DNA of 64,000 nucleotides from Rubrivirga litoralis (GCF_031846415.1 NZ_JAVRHT010000014.1:1-64000), one strand, 5' to 3'. Counted from the stretch's first letter, positions 1 through 11,272 are shown. Notes: a model not told the origin generated them from the sequence alone. Numbers and translations are program-made.

Positions 1-295
1 CCGTCGCGAGGTACGTTCGCTTTACTGCGACCCGTTCCGCCATCGCGCCGACGGGCGGCTGGGGAAAAGCGAAGTACACCCGCCGCCCGTCGTCCAGCCT
101 GCCGACACCGTCGACGCTGGGCACGAACGGCGGCGTCCCGGCCGAGTAGTGCGTGCCCTACGCCTGTACGCGCACGAGCGAGCTTAGCGTCGCCGCCCGC
201 ACCGAGACGAGAACCTCGCCCGATTGAGCGACCGGCTCCTCGAAGGTGCGGTACTGGGGGGGACGTTCGAACGATTCGACAACAGCTGCGTTCAT
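1..295 (-). pseudogene. MDR-type quinone oxidoreductase, 5' part, internal stop
   Basis: Reading leftward from the ATG at 295-293, the frame gives MNAAVVESFERPPQY, then GEVLVSVRAATLSSLVRVQA, a TAG at codon 46 (160-158), and continues in the same frame with GTHYSAGTPPFVPSVDGVG and RRVYFAFPQPP to the window edge. This is the N-terminal catalytic fold of medium-chain dehydrogenase/reductase quinone oxidoreductases. Relatives usually read QASG.HYS here, so a TCG to TAG change is the simplest explanation. 98 codons are visible. It lies just downstream of the tenA remnant on the same strand. A sequencing error cannot be excluded. Confidence 0.72.
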
Positions 296-340
296 GGTGG
301 GGGTAAGGGGAAGTGCGAGACGGGGTGTTTAGACGGGCTC

Positions 341-520
341 CTACACAGGCCACGTTTGCTGCGTCCACGCCTGATCCCAGAACGTCCACTCGTAGCGGGC
401 GCTGGCGACGAAGACCATCACGGCTCGGTCGCGCTCGGCTGGGCTGGCGGCGTCGGCGAAGCGCTGGAGCCGCTCCAGGAGGTGCCGCATGTAGTCGTTG
501 AAGCCGGGGTCCGCGTCCGG
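341..520 (-). pseudogene. tenA: tenA (thiaminase II) C-terminal remnant
   Basis: The minus-strand frame ending at 341 encodes GFNDYMRHLLERLQRF, then a segment ending RYEWTFWDQAWTQQTWPV and a stop. The aromatic FWD.AW motif near the C-terminus is typical of TenA, which hydrolyses aminopyrimidine in thiamine salvage. Only about the last 55 to 60 residues are recognisable. Toward higher coordinates the similarity ends where the IS1182-type transposase begins (about 520-555), and no N-terminal tenA sequence was found beyond the element. The gene was therefore truncated by insertion plus deletion. The exact breakpoint is uncertain by a few tens of bases. Confidence 0.6.
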
Positions 521-539
521 TGGCGCGAGAGCGGCGAGA

Positions 540-1387
540 TACCCCCGACCGCCCTCTTTGTCGGCTCGCCGTACGACCCCGACGCTCGCTACGCGAAGAA
601 GCGGACGACGCGCTGGACGGGCTACAAGGTCCACCTGACCGAGACCTGCGACGACGAGCGGCCCAACCTCATCACGGCCGTGGCCACCACGGCGGCCTCG
701 GCCTCCGACGACTCCGTGACGTCCTCGATCCACGCGTCGCTCGAAGAGCGTGACCTCCTCCCCGCGATGCACATCGCCGACACCGGCTTCGTAAACGCCC
801 CGCTCCTGGTCGAGGCCAGGGAGCGCTACGGCATCGACCTCATCGGTCCGACCCGTGGAGACAACCAGTGGCAGCTCAAGGAGGGAGCGGGCTTCGCCGC
901 TCGCGACTTCGACTGGGACCGCGAGCAGGCCACGTGCCCGGAGGGGAAGACCAGCTCGAACTGGACGCCGGCCGTCGACCGCCGGAAGAACGAGGTCGTC
1001 AAGATCAAGTTCGCCGCGGCCGACTGCGGCGTCTGCCCCAGTCCGGTTCGGTGTACGCGGTCGTTGCCACCGCGCCGGACGGTGACCGTCCGGCACCGCG
1101 CCGAGCACGAGGCGCTCCAGGCGGGTCGCCAGAGAGAGCGGACGGCCGAGTTCGCCGCCGAATACGCCCGCCGGGCCGGCGTGGAAGGGACGATCGCGCA
1201 GGGGACGCGGTCGCACGGGCTCCGGCGGTCGCGGTACGTCGGGCTGGCGAAGACGCACCTCCAGCACCTGATGACGGTGACGGCGATGAACGTGGTGCGG
1301 CGGCTGCGGTGGCTGGCCGGCGAGGTGAAGGCGGAGACGCGGCCGTCAGCGTTTGCGCAGCTCTGCTTGGCGCCGAGCACGGCCTAA
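540..1387 (+). pseudogene. IS1182-family transposase, N-terminally truncated
   Basis: From about 555 the frame reads VGSPYDPDARYAKKRTTRWTG and then YKVHLTETC, the hallmark of the DDE domain of IS1182-type transposases. Further on come ADTGFVNAPLLVEARERYG (second catalytic Asp) and RRAGVEGTIAQGTRSHGLRR (catalytic Glu), ending at TAA 1385-1387. The usual N-terminal DUF772-like region and the first catalytic Asp are missing. The frame stays open upstream to 224, but that part is antisense to tenA and is not protein-like. The element is a dead remnant. A possible right terminus is the GGGGTCACTCCACTT block near 1440-1455. Confidence 0.72.
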
Positions 1388-1730
1388 AGCGTCGAAACCG
1401 GATTCGCCACCAGTCTCAAAGTGCGGAAGAAACGAGCCGGGGTCACTCCACTTGGGGCTACGTGACAGGCCTCCCGGGTCATGCGACATCGGGGTCACCG
1501 GGGTCCACCCCAGGGCCTCCTCGACAACCCCCGCCGGCATTTCCGAGATCTCCGCCGCCCTTTGGAGGCGGAGCCCCAGCGCCATCAGAGCCGCCCCCTC
1601 CTCCCCAAGACTCGCGACGGTCGACCAGCCTCTTTAGCCGACCCCGTAGCTCAATAAAAGGTGTTTGCCTTCTTTAACGGCTTATACTGCGCCCCCCACA
1701 CCCGCCCCTCCTAAGGCGCCCGCCCCACCT
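1388..1730. other. Intergenic: IS right flank and upstream region of nitrate operon
   Basis: No convincing gene. On the minus strand a short frame (1585 leftward) begins MALGLRLQRAAEISEMPAGV and looks protein-like for about 45 codons before running into the transposon tail. It may be the N-terminus of a lost gene, but I do not recognise the family. Near the right side an AT-richer stretch (1650-1690) contains TATACT at 1683-1688, about 42 bases before the ATG at 1731, which could be the -10 of the nitrate operon promoter. No clear -35 element at standard spacing was found. Confidence 0.35.
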
Positions 1731-2924
1731 ATGGCTCTCGCTCGACGCCCGGTCTCTCCCGACACCCTCCGCGCGACGGGGTGGGCGCTCGGCGTGACGG
1801 CGGTGCTCGCCGTCCTCATCGTGGTCGGCTCCCGGAACCTGGAGCACTTCGACGCCGCGCTCGTCGGGTACACGTTCGCCGTCCTCTTCGCCACCTTCGG
1901 GCTGACGTACCGCTACGCGATGTGGCTCCGGCGCCCGCCGACGGGCGCCTACTGGCGGCGCGGGTGGCAGGCCTTTTTCCGGCCGAACCGCTTGGGGCGC
2001 AACCTGGGCGTGGGGGCGAAGCGCGTAGGGTCGGAGGTGCTCGCCAACCGGTTCATCTTCAAGCGCGGCACGCTCCGGGGCGTGACGCACCTGCTCATCA
2101 TGTGGGGCTGCTTGATCGCGGTCGCGATCACGTTCCCGCTCGTGTTCGGGTGGCTCTACTTCCGGCCGGTCCCCGGCGACCTCGCGCTCTACGAGGCCGT
2201 CGTGTTCGGCTTCCCGGCGTTCCGATTCCCGCACGGTTCGATCGTCGGCTTCTTCCTGTTCCACGGGCTCGTGTGGTCGTCGTTTCTGGTCATCGCCGGC
2301 GTGATGCTGGCAATGCGGCGGCGGATGCGCGAGGAAGGCGCGGCCGCGGTCCAGCGCTACGCCGAGGACTTTATGCCGCTGGTCCTGCTGTTCGCGGTCA
2401 GCGTGACGGGCCTGATGCTGACGGCCAGCTACACCTGGATGAGCGGGTACGCGTACGGCTTTATCGCCATCCTGCACGCCATCACGGTCATCGGGACCTT
2501 CCTGTGGCTTCCGTTCGGGAAGTTCTTCCACGTGTTCCAGCGACCGGCCCAGCTCGGCGTCGGGTTCTACAAGGACGCCGGGCGGGGTGGCGAGCCGGCC
2601 CACTGCCGCCGGTGCGGGCACGCCTTCTCGTCGCGGATGCACGTTGAGGACCTTATCGAGGTCGAGCGCCAGCTTGGCTACCGCTACGAGATCGCCCCCT
2701 CGGGTGACGGCGCGGCCGGCGCCGAGGTCGATCACTATCAGTGGATCTGCCCGCCGTGCCGCCGCGCCTCGTTCGTGACCGCCCAGGCGCTCGCCTGGCA
2801 GGGCCGGCGGGGCGGCGAGACGCTGCCGCGGACGGCCGGCCCGCTCCCGATGCCGGTCTACGCCAACCCCGGCCCGGGCGAGGGGCCGCTGGGTCCCGAG
2901 GACGCCGCCAACTTCCACCCCTAG
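1731..2924 (+). CDS. Nitrate reductase-associated membrane subunit, b-type cytochrome-like, with C-terminal zinc ribbon
   Basis: First gene of the nitrate operon, 397 residues from ATG 1731. An open TTG at 1665 would add a low-complexity Pro/Ala leader and is less likely. About six hydrophobic segments are visible, including HLLIMWGCLIAVAITF, GFFLFHGLVWSSFLVIAG and AILHAITVIGTFLWL followed by PFGKFFHVFQRP. His residues within and at the ends of helices, and the PFGKFFH motif, resemble NarI/HdrC/DsrM-type haem b subunits. The soluble tail has two CxxC pairs (CRRCGH and CPPC), probably a zinc ribbon. Inferred role: quinol oxidation and electron delivery to the downstream molybdoenzyme. Haem ligation is not proven by sequence alone. 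Confidence 0.7.
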   Translation: MALARRPVSPDTLRATGWALGVTAVLAVLIVVGSRNLEHFDAALVGYTFAVLFATFGLTYRYAMWLRRPPTGAYWRRGWQAFFRPNRLGRNLGVGAKRVGSEVLANRFIFKRGTLRGVTHLLIMWGCLIAVAITFPLVFGWLYFRPVPGDLALYEAVVFGFPAFRFPHGSIVGFFLFHGLVWSSFLVIAGVMLAMRRRMREEGAAAVQRYAEDFMPLVLLFAVSVTGLMLTASYTWMSGYAYGFIAILHAITVIGTFLWLPFGKFFHVFQRPAQLGVGFYKDAGRGGEPAHCRRCGHAFSSRMHVEDLIEVERQLGYRYEIAPSGDGAAGAEVDHYQWICPPCRRASFVTAQALAWQGRRGGETLPRTAGPLPMPVYANPGPGEGPLGPEDAANFHP

Positions 2925-2937
2925 AGGCCGACCCACC

Positions 2938-5214
<2,277 letters not shown>

Positions 5215-5243
5215 CGCCGCCCCGCCCGTAGCCCCGCCGACCC

Positions 5244-5942
5244 GTGCCCGTCCCCGAGACCCTGGAGTTCTTTATCGACCCCGCCCGCTGCATCGGGTGC
5301 CAGGCGTGCGTCCAGGCGTGCGCCGAGTGCGACACCCACAAGGGCCAGTCGATGATCCAGCTCGACTTCGTCGACCGCGCTCGCTCGACCCAAACGGCGC
5401 CCGTGGTCTGCATGCACTGCGACTCGCCGACGTGCGCCGAGGTCTGCCCCGCCGACGCCATCAAGCGGACCGAGGACGGCGTGGTCCACTCGGCGCGCAA
5501 GCCGCGGTGCATCGCGTGCAACAACTGCGTGCTGGCCTGCCCCTTCGGCGTGCCCAAGATGGACACCGAGGCGCAGCTCATGATGAAGTGCAACATGTGC
5601 TACGACCGGACCTCGGTCGGCCTCAAGCCCATGTGCGCCTCGGTCTGCCCCAGCCAGGCGCTCGCCTTCGGGACGCGCGAGGAGATGGCCCGGCTCCGCC
5701 CGAACGCCCGCCCCGTCAACACCTTCCAGTTCGGCGCCCAGACGATCACGACGAAGGTGAACCTGATGGTCCCCGCCGACGGCATCGACTGGGTCGACGT
5801 GGCCGCCGCCATGCACGAGCCGACGGTCAGCCACGACCTGCTCGACGACGTGTTCGGCGGCGACATGTACCTCGACCTGCTCGCCGACGACAGCCCACCC
5901 CGCCCGAGCGCCCCCCTCTCCGACCGCCCCGCCCAGGCATGA
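5244..5942 (+). CDS. Four-cluster 4Fe-4S ferredoxin-type electron-transfer subunit
   Basis: 232 residues with a GTG start at 5244, 29 bases after the nitrate reductase. Four cysteine groups are seen: CIGCQACVQACAEC, CMHCDSPTCAEVCP, CIACNNCVLACP, and CNMCYDR with a later CASVCP. This is the DmsB/NrfC/HycB pattern of four [4Fe-4S] clusters. No signal peptide is visible. It should carry electrons between the membrane or Rieske components and the molybdoenzyme. Its stop overlaps the Rieske start by four bases, which implies translational coupling. Confidence 0.88.
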   Translation: MPVPETLEFFIDPARCIGCQACVQACAECDTHKGQSMIQLDFVDRARSTQTAPVVCMHCDSPTCAEVCPADAIKRTEDGVVHSARKPRCIACNNCVLACPFGVPKMDTEAQLMMKCNMCYDRTSVGLKPMCASVCPSQALAFGTREEMARLRPNARPVNTFQFGAQTITTKVNLMVPADGIDWVDVAAAMHEPTVSHDLLDDVFGGDMYLDLLADDSPPRPSAPLSDRPAQA

Positions 5943-6547
5943 CTCCCCACGCCCCCCAGACGCCGCTCGACCCGGAGCGCCGGACGAAAGCGCCCGACGG
6001 CCGGCCGCTCGACGCCCAGCCCAAGTGGCGCCGCGACTTCCCCATCGACTGGCCGCAGGACGAGTACGTCGGCCGCCGCGACCTCGTCAAGTTCATCGTG
6101 CTGACGAGCGTGGCGTTCGTCGTCGGCCAGGGCTACATCGTGGCCAAGAGCATCGGCCGGAGGCGCGTGCCGCGCGTGGGCGGGGTGGCCGTCGCGCGCG
6201 TCGACGAGCTGGCGGTCGGCGAGGGCAAGACGTTCCGCTACCCCGAGGGCAGCACGCCGCGCCTCTTGGTGCGGACGGGCGCGGCCTCGTTCGTGGCCTA
6301 CGACCAGGCCTGCACGCACCTCATGTGCCCGGTCGTTCCGGCCGCCAAGGGCGAGGGCCACGGCGCCGTCGCGGTCTCGCCGGACGGCGGCGGGCTCGCG
6401 CTCCACTGCCCGTGCCACAACGGGTGGTTCGACCTCGAGAGCGGCCGCCCGACGGCCGGGCCGCCCCGGCGCCCGCTCCCGCGCGTCACCGTCGAGGTGC
6501 GCGGCGGGACCGTCTACGCGACCGGCGTCGAGGGGGGAGCAGCATGA
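5939..6547 (+). CDS. Rieske [2Fe-2S] protein with N-terminal membrane anchor
   Basis: 202 residues from ATG 5939, in an ATGA overlap with the ferredoxin gene. The ligands are in CTHLMC and CPCHNGWF, the Cys-X-His and Cys-X2-His pairs of Rieske centres. One hydrophobic segment (FIVLTSVAFVVGQGYIV) is preceded by GRRDLVK, which resembles a twin-arginine motif and is common in uncleaved Rieske anchors. It is followed by KSIGRRRVPR, which by the positive-inside rule would favour a cytoplasmic C-terminus. Topology is therefore ambiguous and matters for the electron path. A start much further upstream (5297) is open but lies antiparallel to no real domain and was not used. Confidence 0.88.
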   Translation: MTPHAPQTPLDPERRTKAPDGRPLDAQPKWRRDFPIDWPQDEYVGRRDLVKFIVLTSVAFVVGQGYIVAKSIGRRRVPRVGGVAVARVDELAVGEGKTFRYPEGSTPRLLVRTGAASFVAYDQACTHLMCPVVPAAKGEGHGAVAVSPDGGGLALHCPCHNGWFDLESGRPTAGPPRRPLPRVTVEVRGGTVYATGVEGGAA

Positions 6548-6819
6548 GCACCCCCACCCCGCCCCCCGAACACACCGCGTCCGGCCGGACGACGGCCCAG
6601 GGCGCCCGGTTCTCGCGCGCCCAGCGGATGACGATCGTCAACGGCATCCTCGCCATCGTGGTCCTCATCGTGATCCTCCAGCTCTGGCTGCTCACGGCGT
6701 CGATGAACGCCATGCTGGGCGGCGACCACGGCGTCGCCGTGCCGGCCGCCCTCGCCAGCCTCGTCTGCCTCGGCCTCAACGCTGGCCTCCTGTGGTACCT
6801 CTACCGCCTCGACGGATGA
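6544..6819 (+). CDS. Small two-helix membrane protein of the nitrate operon
   Basis: 91 residues from ATG 6544, overlapping the Rieske stop by four bases. After a polar, Pro/Thr-rich N-terminus two hydrophobic segments follow: MTIVNGILAIVVLIVILQLW and ALASLVCLGLNAGLLWYLYR. I do not recognise catalytic residues. Position between the Rieske and narK genes suggests an accessory or assembly subunit of the membrane complex. It overlaps narK by another ATGA junction, so it is a genuine translated member of the operon. Confidence 0.75.
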   Translation: MSTPTPPPEHTASGRTTAQGARFSRAQRMTIVNGILAIVVLIVILQLWLLTASMNAMLGGDHGVAVPAALASLVCLGLNAGLLWYLYRLDG

Positions 6820-8030
6820 CGCCCGACGCTTCCCCCGCTCCACTCGCCGAGGACGACCGCCAGCCAGGCGCCACGCTCGCCCTCGCGCTGGCGACGCTCG
6901 CGCTGGCAGTCAACTTCTGGGCCTGGAACCTGCTCGGGCCGCTCGCGCCGACCTACCGCGAGCTCTTGTCGCTCACACCGTTCCAGGTCTCGCTGCTGGT
7001 CGCCGTCCCGGCGCTGATCGGGTCGCTGGCGCGCATCCCTATCGGCGCGCTCACCGACCGCCTGGGCGGGCGCGTGATGTTCACGGCCGTGACGGCGCTC
7101 ACCATCCTGCCGGTCGTGTTCCTGTCGGTGGCGGACGCCTACTCGTCGCTCCTGGTGGGTGGGTTGTTCCTCGGGCTCGGCGGCGCCTCGTTCGCTGTCG
7201 GCATCCCGTTCGTGAACGCGTGGACGCCGCCCGCGCGGCGTGGACTGGCGCTCGGCATCTACGGCGCGGGCAACGTGGGCACGGCCGTTTCGGGCTTTCT
7301 CTCGCCCTCGATTGCGGAGAGCATGGGCCGGCCCGCCGCGTTCTGGGTCGTCGCCGTGGCGCTGGCGGCGACGGCCGCCGTGTTCTTCCTCCTCGGCCGC
7401 GACGCGCCGGGACGGACGCCCTCGGCGGGGTCTATGACCGCGCGCTTCGTCGAAGCGTTCAAGCTTCCCGTCGCCCGCGACCTCGCGTTCCTCTACGCCG
7501 TCACGTTCGGCGGCTTCGTCGCCTTCGGCGCCTACCTCCCCACCTTCCTCGTCGATGCCTACGGGTTGGAGGTGGCAGACGCGGCCTTGCGCGCGGCCGG
7601 GTTCATCGTGCTCGCCACCGTGACGCGGCCCATCGGCGGGGCGCTGTCGGACCGGTTCGGCGGCGTGCCGGTGCTGCTCGTCTCACTCATCACGATCGGC
7701 CTGGGCGCCGTCGTGACAGCGTTCGAGCCCGGCATCGTGACGGCGACGGTCGGATTCCTGGCGATCGCGGCGGCGCTCGGCGCTGGCAACGGGGCCGTGT
7801 TCGCGCTCGTCGGACGGCGCTCGCCGCCGAGTCAGGTCGGGAGCATCACCGGGCTCGTCGGCGCGGCCGGCGGGCTGGGCGGCTTCCTCCCGCCGATCAT
7901 CATGGGACTCGTGTTCCAGGCGACGGGTTCGTACGCCATCGGCCTCATGCTCCTATCGGACGTGGCCTTCGCCGGCGCCATCTACGCCGCGTGGCGGCTC
8001 CGCGAGGTTCGCTTGTCGGACGCGTCATGA
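6816..8030 (+). CDS. narK: NarK-type nitrate/nitrite transporter (MFS)
   Basis: 404 residues from ATG 6816, overlapping the previous stop. About twelve transmembrane helices. The nitrate signature Gly-rich motifs are present: YGAGNVGTAVSGFLSP in the first half and GAGNGAVFALVG in the second, plus the MFS loop motif GALTDRLGGR. The arginine-containing helix IGSLARIPIGALTDR fits the substrate-binding helix of NarK. Function: uptake of nitrate, probably with nitrite exchange or proton symport, feeding the cytoplasmic reductase encoded upstream. The end overlaps moeA by four bases. Confidence 0.9.
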   Translation: MTPDASPAPLAEDDRQPGATLALALATLALAVNFWAWNLLGPLAPTYRELLSLTPFQVSLLVAVPALIGSLARIPIGALTDRLGGRVMFTAVTALTILPVVFLSVADAYSSLLVGGLFLGLGGASFAVGIPFVNAWTPPARRGLALGIYGAGNVGTAVSGFLSPSIAESMGRPAAFWVVAVALAATAAVFFLLGRDAPGRTPSAGSMTARFVEAFKLPVARDLAFLYAVTFGGFVAFGAYLPTFLVDAYGLEVADAALRAAGFIVLATVTRPIGGALSDRFGGVPVLLVSLITIGLGAVVTAFEPGIVTATVGFLAIAAALGAGNGAVFALVGRRSPPSQVGSITGLVGAAGGLGGFLPPIIMGLVFQATGSYAIGLMLLSDVAFAGAIYAAWRLREVRLSDAS

Positions 8031-9205
8031 TCACAGTTGCCGAAGCGGACGCCCTCTTGTCCGAGCACGTTCGCGCGCTGCCCGCCATCGCCGTACCGCT
8101 GGCGGAGGCGGCGGGCCGCGTACTCCGTGAGGCCGTCGTAGCCGACCGCGACGTGCCTCCATTCGACCGCGTCACGATGGACGGCGTCGCCCTGGCGTCG
8201 GCGGACCTGGACCGGCGGCGCTTCCGCGTCGCGAGCACCCAGGCGGCGGGCGAGCCGCCCCACACGCTGTCCGAGGCCGGCGACTGCGTCGAGATTATGA
8301 CGGGCGCGGCCCTCGCCGAGGGCGCCGACACCGTCGTCCGCTACGAGGACCTAGTCTTGGAAGACGGCTGGGCCTCGCTCCGAGAGGGCGTCGCCGTCAC
8401 GCCGGGCCAGAACATCCACGGGCGGGGCGACGACCGCCGCGCGGGCGAGCCCGTGCTCGGGCCGGGCGTCCGAATCGGACCGGGCCACGTCACAGCCCTC
8501 GCGTCGCTCGGCGCGGCGACGGTCAGGGTGTCGGCCGTGCCGCGCGTCGCCGTCGTCACGACGGGCGACGAGGTCGTCGCCGTGGCCGAGACGCCCCTCC
8601 CCCACCAGATCCGCCAGTCGAACGGGCCGGCGCTCCGGGCCGCGCTCGCGCTCCACGGCGTCCCCGACGTCGCGCTTGCCCACGCGCCCGACGACGAGGC
8701 GCGGCTCCGCACCGTCTTCGAGGGGGCGCTCCGCACGTCGGACATGCTCGTGCTCACCGGCGGCGTCTCGGCCGGCCGGTTCGACTTGGTGCCCGGCGTG
8801 CTGGCGTCGCTCGGCGTGCGCGAGGTGTTCCACAAGGTCCGCCAGAAGCCCGGCAAACCGCTGTGGTTCGGCGTCGCCGAGGACGGGACGCCCGTGTTCG
8901 GGCTCCCGGGCAACCCGGTCTCGGCGCTCGTCGGGCTGGTGCGCTACGTGGTCCCGTTCCTGGACGCCGCCGCCGGCCGCCCCGCCCCGCCCCGCCCGCG
9001 GCTCCGGCTGACTGCGTTGCCGCGGCGAAAGAACGACTTTACGCACTTCGTGCCCGTCCGCCGCGACGGGCTCGACGCCCACCCCGCCCCATCGAACGGG
9101 TCCGGCGACGTCCTCTCGCTCGTCGCCAGCGATGGAATCGCCGAGGTGGCGGCCGGCGTACAGGAGCCGGGTTCCGTCCCCTTCATTCCATGGAGCCCCC
9201 TCTAA
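8027..9205 (+). CDS. moeA: Molybdopterin molybdenumtransferase MoeA
   Basis: 392 residues from ATG 8027 (ATGA overlap with narK). MoeA inserts molybdate into adenylylated molybdopterin. Diagnostic segments are DRDVPPFDRVTMDGVAL near the N-terminus, EIMTGAALAEGADTVVRYED, VVTTGDEVV, LTGGVSAGRFDLV and the FGLPGNPVSAL loop. Domain order and length (about 400 residues) are normal. It is the first of five Moco genes that follow the reductase genes, indicating co-expression of enzyme and cofactor supply. Confidence 0.93.
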   Translation: MITVAEADALLSEHVRALPAIAVPLAEAAGRVLREAVVADRDVPPFDRVTMDGVALASADLDRRRFRVASTQAAGEPPHTLSEAGDCVEIMTGAALAEGADTVVRYEDLVLEDGWASLREGVAVTPGQNIHGRGDDRRAGEPVLGPGVRIGPGHVTALASLGAATVRVSAVPRVAVVTTGDEVVAVAETPLPHQIRQSNGPALRAALALHGVPDVALAHAPDDEARLRTVFEGALRTSDMLVLTGGVSAGRFDLVPGVLASLGVREVFHKVRQKPGKPLWFGVAEDGTPVFGLPGNPVSALVGLVRYVVPFLDAAAGRPAPPRPRLRLTALPRRKNDFTHFVPVRRDGLDAHPAPSNGSGDVLSLVASDGIAEVAAGVQEPGSVPFIPWSPL

Positions 9206-9207
9206 GC

Positions 9208-10158
9208 ATGGAGCTGCTCCCCGTCCTCACCGATCCCCACGGCCGCCGCATCCGGAAGCTCCGCGTGCAGCTGACCGACGTGTGCAACTTCCGGTGCACG
9301 TACTGCATGCCGCTGTCAGTGCGGTTCCAGCCCAGCGCCACGCTCGTGCCGCCCGACGAGCTCGTGGCGATGGTCGCCGGGCTCGTCGGCGAGGGCGTCA
9401 CCCAGGTCCGGCTCACGGGCGGGGAGCCGTTCTCGCGGCGCGAGTTTCAGGAGATCGCCGAGGGCGTCGGCGCGCTGCCGCTCCAGAAGTACGGCCTGAC
9501 GACGAACGGGCACCGCTTGGCCGAACACCTCCCGCTTCTAGACGCCGTCGGTTGCCGCCACGTCAACGTGAGCCTCGACAGCCTGCGCGCCGAGCGGTTC
9601 GAGGCCATCACCCGAACGCCGTTCTTCGACCGCGTCGTCGGCGCGCTGTTGGAGGCGAAAGCGGCGGGCTTCCCCGTCAAGGTCAACTGCGTCCTGATCC
9701 GCGGCGCCAACGACGACGAGGTCGAGGACTTCCTCGCGTTCTCGGCCCGGCACGGCATTCCCGTCCGCTTTCTCGAATACATGAAGATCGGGCCGCAGCG
9801 GGGGGAGCACGACCGCCTGTTCGTCTCGGCCGGCGAGATCATCGACCGGCTCCGCCAGCGGCACGCGCTCGTCCCCGTCGGCGCCGAGCCCGACGCGACG
9901 GCGTTCTCGTTTCGCACCGACGACGGCGCCGAGGTCGGCTTTATCGCGTCGGAGAGCCGCCCGTTCTGCGCGACGTGCTCCCGGCTCCGCCTCACGGCCC
10001 GGGGCCACCTCCGGGCGTGCCTCATGTCCGAGGACGGGCGCGACCTCCGGGGCGTCCCGCCCGAGCACTACGCCGCCGTCCTGACCGACGTGATGGCGAT
10101 GAAGCCGACGGGCCGGATTGAAGAGATCGCCCAACCCATGCACGAGATCGGCGGGTGA
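9208..10158 (+). CDS. moaA: GTP 3',8-cyclase MoaA
   Basis: 316 residues from ATG 9208, two bases after the moeA stop. An in-frame ATG at 9190 would overlap moeA and add six residues. The radical-SAM cluster is C26-x3-C30-x2-C33 (CNFRCTYC), with LTGGEPFSRREF as the SAM-binding segment and a second cluster at CATCSRLR plus a later Cys (RACLMSEDG). MoaA with MoaC converts GTP to cyclic pyranopterin monophosphate. No moaC gene is present in this window, so it must be supplied from elsewhere. The protein ends EIGG, consistent with the conserved C-terminal double glycine. Confidence 0.93.
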   Translation: MELLPVLTDPHGRRIRKLRVQLTDVCNFRCTYCMPLSVRFQPSATLVPPDELVAMVAGLVGEGVTQVRLTGGEPFSRREFQEIAEGVGALPLQKYGLTTNGHRLAEHLPLLDAVGCRHVNVSLDSLRAERFEAITRTPFFDRVVGALLEAKAAGFPVKVNCVLIRGANDDEVEDFLAFSARHGIPVRFLEYMKIGPQRGEHDRLFVSAGEIIDRLRQRHALVPVGAEPDATAFSFRTDDGAEVGFIASESRPFCATCSRLRLTARGHLRACLMSEDGRDLRGVPPEHYAAVLTDVMAMKPTGRIEEIAQPMHEIGG

Positions 10159-10162
10159 CAAC

Positions 10163-11272
10163 ATGAGACACGGCCAGCGTCCCCGCTTCACCTTCCACCC
10201 CTTCGAAGTCGCCCTGTGCGGCTACTCGGGGTCGGGCAAGACGACGCTCGCGTGCCGGCTTTTGGAGCGCTGGCGTGACCGCTACCGCGTCGGGTTCGTG
10301 AAGCACGACGTGCACCGGTTCGCCATCGACACGCCGGGCAAGGACACCCGCCGGGCGACTGAGGCCGGTGCGGCGGGCGTGATGATCAACGACCCGCACC
10401 ACTTCGCCCGAATCAGCACGCTCCCGTACTCGGCCGTCGAGCGGGCATCGGCCTTCATCGATGCCGACTTCGTGGTCGCCGAGGGCTTCAAGCGGTCCGA
10501 CCTCCCTAAGCTGCTCGTCCTCGACGCCGACGGCCGCGCCGAACGCGAGCACCGCGACGGCGTTTTTTCGAACGTGCTCGCCGTCGTCGGGCCGGACAGC
10601 GCGCCCCCCGGCCTCGGCGTCCCCTTCCTCCACCGCGACGACGTGGACGGCGTCGCGGACCTCGTCGAAGGGCACGTTCGCGGGCGGGCTGAGTCGCCGC
10701 TCTACGGGCTCGTCCTGGTCGGCGGCCAGAGCCGGCGAATGGGCCGCCCGAAGTGGGCCATCGAGTACCAGGGCGAGCCGCAGGCCGCGCGCACGGCCCG
10801 GCTCCTGGGCGACGTGTGCGAGCGCGTTTTCCTGTCGGTCCGGCCCGGTCAGACAACCGAAGCGTTGGGCCTCCCCACGCTCCCCGACCAGTTCCCGTCG
10901 TGGGGGCCGGCCGCCGGGATCCTAACGGCCATGGAGGCCGAGCCCGGGGCGGCGTGGCTCGTAGCCGCGTGCGACCTCCCGTTCCTCGACGCGCCCACGC
11001 TGGCGGCGCTCGCCACCGGGCGCGACCGGCTCCGCATCGCCACGGCCTACCGGAGCGCGCACGACGGGCTCCCCGAGCCGCTCTGCACCGTATGGGAGCC
11101 CCGCGCCCGCCAGCGGCTCTTGCAGGCGGCCTCCATCGGGATAGCCTGCCCGCGCCGCGTCTTGCGCGAGTCCCGCCCCTGCCTCCTCGACCTGGACGAC
11201 TCGCGCGCACTCGACAACGCCAACACGCCAGCCGATTTCGAGGCCGCCCGCTCCGCCCTGACTGACCCATGA
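10163..11272 (+). CDS. mobBA: Fused MobB-MobA: molybdopterin-guanine dinucleotide synthesis
   Basis: 369 residues from ATG 10163. Residues 1 to about 170 are MobB-like, with a P-loop (GYSGSGKTTLACRLLERW) and VGFVKHDVH. From about residue 172 the MobA nucleotidyltransferase follows: LVLVGGQSRRMGRPKW, WGPAAGILTAMEA and AACDLPFLD. MobA attaches GMP to Mo-molybdopterin to make the dinucleotide cofactor used by Nas/Nap enzymes; MobB is an accessory GTP-binding protein. Fusion of the two is known in other bacteria. The stop lies inside a 15-bp tandem duplication that separates it from moaD. Confidence 0.92.
   Translation: MRHGQRPRFTFHPFEVALCGYSGSGKTTLACRLLERWRDRYRVGFVKHDVHRFAIDTPGKDTRRATEAGAAGVMINDPHHFARISTLPYSAVERASAFIDADFVVAEGFKRSDLPKLLVLDADGRAEREHRDGVFSNVLAVVGPDSAPPGLGVPFLHRDDVDGVADLVEGHVRGRAESPLYGLVLVGGQSRRMGRPKWAIEYQGEPQAARTARLLGDVCERVFLSVRPGQTTEALGLPTLPDQFPSWGPAAGILTAMEAEPGAAWLVAACDLPFLDAPTLAALATGRDRLRIATAYRSAHDGLPEPLCTVWEPRARQRLLQAASIGIACPRRVLRESRPCLLDLDDSRALDNANTPADFEAARSALTDP

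Noticed and set aside
224..539. N-terminal 105 codons of the 387-codon transposase frame
   Set aside because: This part is antisense to the tenA remnant and has no similarity to IS1182 N-termini.
1665..1688. TTGCCT and TATACT as a -35/-10 pair
   Set aside because: Spacing is only 12 bases, too short for a sigma-70 promoter; only the TATACT was kept as a possibility.
1665..1730. TTG start for the nitrate membrane subunit
   Set aside because: It would add only a Pro/Ala-rich leader and overlap the likely promoter; ATG at 1731 begins the protein-like region.
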